A DNA stretch of 64,000 nt from Parvularcula sp039818345 (GTDB lineage Bacteria > Pseudomonadota > Alphaproteobacteria > Caulobacterales > Parvularculaceae), in contig JBCBUC010000011.1 in assembly GCA_039818345.1 (NCBI GenBank), positions 39,027 through 103,026 on the forward strand, given 5' to 3'. Positions 60,938 through 64,000 of the stretch are shown here, in pieces. A program made the translations under genes and the position numbers. The first letter of the stretch is position 1, and each line of letters starts with the position of its first letter. A model generated the notes under the pieces. That model saw nothing but the letters and a program-made list of their open reading frames with translations, was not told the DNA's origin and did not search any database.

Positions 60938-62074
60938 ATGGTCAAACGATTAAAAACTTTGGAAAATACTGTGGTTTTGCTCAGCTTGGGTCTGTTGCTA
61001 ACGGCAACCCCTGCATCAGCCGCACCGATTAAATACCACATTCAAGGCCTTGGCGATATTGCAGGAGGCCAAACGGCAAGCCGCGCATTTGGTGTCAACG
61101 ATGCTGGCCAAGTGGTAGGCTATAGCTTCAGCGCTAGCGGCCAAGAGGCATTTATCTGGGATGCAGAGAATGGCATGCAAGGGCTGGGCGATCTCGCCGG
61201 CGGGAGCTTCATGAGCGACGCGCGGGCGATCAACAACGCTGGAACTGTGGTCGGCCGCAGCCAAAGCGCTGGAGGCTTGCAGGGTTTCACATGGGATTCT
61301 GTCAACGGACTATCGGGGCTCTCTGAGTTGAGTGGCGGCGGTTTCAACAGCATGGCCTTTGCCATCAATGATTCCGGTGTGATTGCTGGACGGAGCGATG
61401 GGCCCGGGAACATTACCCAGGCCGTACGATGGGACATGTCCGGCCAAATCGAAGGCCTTGGCTTTTTGAAAGATCAAACATTCTCAGAAGCCTGGGGCAT
61501 CAATGAAGATGGTGAGATCGTCGGCCAAGGGACGGTGAACAACGGATTTGCGTCGTTTATTTGGTCTGAAGAAGATGGGATGCGCAGCCTTGCCGACTTG
61601 CCCGGCGGTGAGTTTCTTTCTGACGCCTTCGACATCAACAACAATCGCATCGTCGCCGGGGCAGGAAGCTCAGTCCAAGGACGAGAAGCTTTCCGCTGGA
61701 CACCAGGAGAACCCCTTGAGGGCCTTGGCGAGCTTCCTGGCGGCGCTTTTTTTAGCGCCGCAAGCGCTATCAATGATGAGGGTATCATCGTTGGCCAAAG
61801 CAATGGTCCAGGTGAAGTCCAAGCTGTCCTTTGGGACGAGAACAACGAACTCAGCGCTCTGTTCCCTCTTATTGCGAACCCGGAGGATTGGGTGCGGCTC
61901 GCTGTGGCCACGGACATTAGCGAGACGGGCCTTATAGTTGGTTGGGGCATTAACAAATTCGGACAAGAGGAAGCATTTATCCTCTCTGAGGTCCCTCTAC
62001 CGCCTGCCGCTTTTCTCTTTGGCGGAGCTCTATTGCTGATCCGGCAAAGGCGAACAGCGAAGACCTCGCGCTAG
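60938..62074 (+). CDS. HAF-repeat exported protein with PEP-CTERM-type sorting signal
   Basis: 378 residues. A signal peptide (VVLLSLGLLLTATPASA) is followed by about six HAF repeats of 40-50 residues (GLGDLAGGSFMSDARAINNAGTVVGRS and relatives). The C-terminus is VPLPPAAFLFGGALLLIRQRR, a VPLP motif, membrane helix and basic tail, that is a PEP-CTERM sorting signal for an exosortase. It is presumably exposed at the cell surface or released into the matrix. The exosortase gene must lie elsewhere. Confidence 0.87.
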   Translation: MVKRLKTLENTVVLLSLGLLLTATPASAAPIKYHIQGLGDIAGGQTASRAFGVNDAGQVVGYSFSASGQEAFIWDAENGMQGLGDLAGGSFMSDARAINNAGTVVGRSQSAGGLQGFTWDSVNGLSGLSELSGGGFNSMAFAINDSGVIAGRSDGPGNITQAVRWDMSGQIEGLGFLKDQTFSEAWGINEDGEIVGQGTVNNGFASFIWSEEDGMRSLADLPGGEFLSDAFDINNNRIVAGAGSSVQGREAFRWTPGEPLEGLGELPGGAFFSAASAINDEGIIVGQSNGPGEVQAVLWDENNELSALFPLIANPEDWVRLAVATDISETGLIVGWGINKFGQEEAFILSEVPLPPAAFLFGGALLLIRQRRTAKTSR

Positions 62075-62102
62075 GCATCGTCGGCCTCAAGTAGCCCGGC
62101 TC

Positions 62103-62687
62103 CTAAAGCACGGCCTCGACGGAGACGACTTCGGGGACGTAGTGTTTGAGGAGGTTCTCGACGCCAGACTTCAACGTCATGGTCGAGGACGGGCAACCTG
62201 CGCAGGCGCCGCGCATGGAGAGGAAGACAATCCCGTCGCCTGGCTCATAGCGTTGGAAGATGATGTCGCCACCGTCCTGCGCCACCGCTGGGCGGACGCG
62301 GGTTTCGATCAGCTCAATGATCTGCTCGACGATCTCACGGTCCTCGCCTTTATAGTCGGCGGCCGTGGTCTCTGCCTCCTGGGCCGCGCCTGCGCCGGTA
62401 TCGACGACTGGGATCCCGGCCGTGAGGAAATCCGCCAAGGTGCCGAGAAGAGCGGGGCGCAGATGCTCCCACTCAGCCGTCTCGTCCTTTGATACGGTGA
62501 CGAAACGATCCCCGAGATAGACAGAGGTCACCCCATCGACATCGAACAAAGCGGTGGCCAGCGGCGAGATCTTGGCCGCGCCCGGTGAGGGGAAATCCAT
62601 CCCCAATTGCCCCTCACCCAGCACAGGCAGGTCAGGCAGGAATTTCATCGACTGCGGGTTCGGCGTGTCTTCGGTACGAATATGCAT
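62103..62687 (-). CDS. NifU-family iron-sulfur scaffold/carrier protein
   Basis: 194 residues from ATG 62687. An N-terminal Scaffold_Nfu_N domain (TEDTPNPQSMKFLPDLPVL, VTSVYLGDRFVTVSKDETAEWEHLRPALLGTL) and the C-terminal NifU domain (QDGGDIIFQRYE, MRGACAGCPSSTMTLKSGVENLLK) with CAGC, the cluster-binding Cys pair. It delivers Fe-S clusters to client proteins. It belongs to the same strand as the tsaB-fur run. Confidence 0.95.
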   Translation of the reverse strand: MHIRTEDTPNPQSMKFLPDLPVLGEGQLGMDFPSPGAAKISPLATALFDVDGVTSVYLGDRFVTVSKDETAEWEHLRPALLGTLADFLTAGIPVVDTGAGAAQEAETTAADYKGEDREIVEQIIELIETRVRPAVAQDGGDIIFQRYEPGDGIVFLSMRGACAGCPSSTMTLKSGVENLLKHYVPEVVSVEAVL

Positions 62688-62791
62688 AGGGGAGAGATGG
62701 CGCGGGGTCAGCCAACTGGCAAGGGCACTTGTTGATCTCCTGGCATGCGTCCGACAGAACACCCATAGCGTGTCATGTGTTGCCGGAAGCG

Positions 62792-64000
62792 ATGGGCGAA
62801 TTCCTCAGTCACAGTTGGAAATTCATCGCCCCGCTGGTCGCTGGTGTGATGACGATCCTGTTGATCCCTAAGGATCGGCGCACCCCTTTCGGGATATCCG
62901 AGCTCATCAAAGAGGTTTTCCGCACCAAACGATCAGCTCCGACAGACAGCGGAGATTATAAGCCACGGGTGTTGATCAGCATGCTTCTCGGAGACCGCGA
63001 CGGCAAAGCGCGCGACGATCTCTATGAAGCTCTATCAAACGACGACTGCGGCAACATGTTCGACGTTGAGTTTTCCGGTCGGTCGTTTGCCTCTCGCAGC
63101 GCCCATCAGAAAAAGGCTCGCGCGCTGGGGCACCATCTGAGATCGCGCAATGCAGACGTGATCGTTCATGGGCAGTTCGACGCCGAAAAGCATAGATACT
63201 TTCTCTCTTTCTACGGATCACCTGGCGCACGGCGGCAGCATCTTTCGGCCCAGCTTACTGACGATCTCGAAATTGATCGTGAGCGGATCAAAGAGTTGTC
63301 ATCGGTTATTGCTGCTCGAGTTCTGGAGACACTACCCGACGGCGTCGCGCAAGGCGGTTTCTATGTTGCTGATCAACTCACCCCGTTGATGCCTAAGCTG
63401 CGGCACGTCATCACGACGGTCGATCCGGATAATACACATGCCAGAATAAGCTATCGCGCTGCCCTTGGTCGATTGGCCGAGCAGTCTGGCCAATCTCACT
63501 GGCTAGAAGAGCGTTTGGCGTTCGAGCAAAGAGAAGATCGCACTGGCCGCGGCAAATATGCGGATACTTGGCAAGAACGTGGCTCATCGCTTTTTTCCAG
63601 AGGAAATGCCCTCAAAGGCAAAGGCGAGCGCGGCGATGATCAGGCCTTGGAGGACGCCATCGCAGCCTACCGCCTCGCCCTTGGGGAATGGACCCGGGAA
63701 CGCATCCCCCTCGATTGGGCCATGACACAGAACAATCTCGGCGAAGGCCTCCGAATCAAAGGCGAGCGCGGTGATGACGAGGCCCTGGAGGACGCCATCA
63801 ACGCCTATCGCGACGCCCTCCAAGAAATGACCCGCGACCGCGTGCCCCTCCAATGGGCCATGACACAGAACAATCTCGGCAATGCGCTTCAGGTCAAAGG
63901 CGAGCGCGGTGATGACGAGGCCTTGGAGGACGCCATCAACGCCTATCGCGACGCCCTCCAAGAAATGACCCGCGACCGCGTGCCCCTCCAATGGGCCATG
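62792..64000 (+). CDS. membrane-anchored TPR protein (partial, runs off the window)
   Basis: At least 403 residues from ATG 62792, open to the end. A short membrane segment (FIAPLVAGVMTILLIP) is followed by a TolB/FlgO-like N-terminal domain (PRVLISMLLGDRDGKARDDLYEALS, ADVIVHGQFD). From about residue 270 come 46-residue TPR units such as GERGDDEALEDAINAYRDAL, encoded by nearly identical 138-bp DNA repeats (63719, 63857, 63995). TPR arrays with this N-terminal part occur in several Alphaproteobacteria; the effector at the C-terminus, if any, is outside. Confidence 0.8.
   Translation, partial: MGEFLSHSWKFIAPLVAGVMTILLIPKDRRTPFGISELIKEVFRTKRSAPTDSGDYKPRVLISMLLGDRDGKARDDLYEALSNDDCGNMFDVEFSGRSFASRSAHQKKARALGHHLRSRNADVIVHGQFDAEKHRYFLSFYGSPGARRQHLSAQLTDDLEIDRERIKELSSVIAARVLETLPDGVAQGGFYVADQLTPLMPKLRHVITTVDPDNTHARISYRAALGRLAEQSGQSHWLEERLAFEQREDRTGRGKYADTWQERGSSLFSRGNALKGKGERGDDQALEDAIAAYRLALGEWTRERIPLDWAMTQNNLGEGLRIKGERGDDEALEDAINAYRDALQEMTRDRVPLQWAMTQNNLGNALQVKGERGDDEALEDAINAYRDALQEMTRDRVPLQWAM

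Noticed and set aside
63719..64000. CRISPR or insertion-sequence repeats at the window end
   Set aside because: The 138-bp repeats keep one reading frame and encode TPR motifs.

Overview
This window reads as the chromosome of a GC-rich alphaproteobacterium. The evidence is the ChvI/ChvG two-component pair followed by HPr kinase, a mannose-type EIIA and HPr; the cycM-pheA neighbourhood; a cysG-DUF2849-cysI-DUF934-cysH sulfur operon; the trpA-accD-folC order; a small SRP RNA; and an extragenic palindrome of a type common in this class. A VPLP-type PEP-CTERM protein and the overall gene content would fit a marine Parvularculales/Hyphomonadaceae-like lineage, but that placement is inference. Genes are dense, often with 1-8 base stop/start overlaps, and no tRNA, rRNA, insertion sequence, prophage or CRISPR array was seen.

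Layout: 1-5.1 kb trpA (end), accD, folC, dut, a ThiF/MoeB-type enzyme and a thiolase; 5.1-11.8 kb priA, a DUF885 lipoprotein, a tyrosine phosphatase, an epimerase-like protein and a D-amino-acid-oxidase-like protein with permuted motif order; 11.8-18.9 kb ahcY behind a hairpin-rich leader, RlpA, GNAT, SDR and TPR proteins, then recR, ybaB and a small membrane protein; 19-24.4 kb dnaX, a TetR-controlled membrane/GNAT pair, ffs, a hydrolase and an SMR transporter; 24.5-34.6 kb nudC, an MprF-like operon, a MarR/enoyl-CoA hydratase pair, pheA, cycM, dapD, a HAD phosphatase, a DUF1036 protein and phhB; 34.6-38.9 kb two large paralogous pentapeptide-repeat membrane proteins; 39-45 kb chvIG-hprK-EIIA-ptsH, truB and rbfA; 44.5-50 kb sulfate assimilation and its divergent LysR regulator; 50-57.8 kb a DUF962 protein, a sugar dehydrogenase, an S9 peptidase, a DUF4153 protein, GNAT, lipase-like and DsbA-like proteins; 57.8-62.8 kb fur-rimI-tsaB-nitroreductase, a HAF/PEP-CTERM protein and a NifU-like protein; from 62.8 kb a TPR protein that runs off the window.

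Most of the window is core metabolism. The least explained part is 34.3-38.9 kb, where a unit made of the phhB end plus a pentapeptide membrane-protein gene has been tandemly duplicated. A decayed phhB fragment lies between the copies, and both large proteins share a six-cysteine C-terminal domain I do not recognise. Other points of note are the permuted oxidase, a tsaB gene whose only plausible full-length start is ATA, a structured leader before ahcY, and several strong palindromes at regulator promoters.
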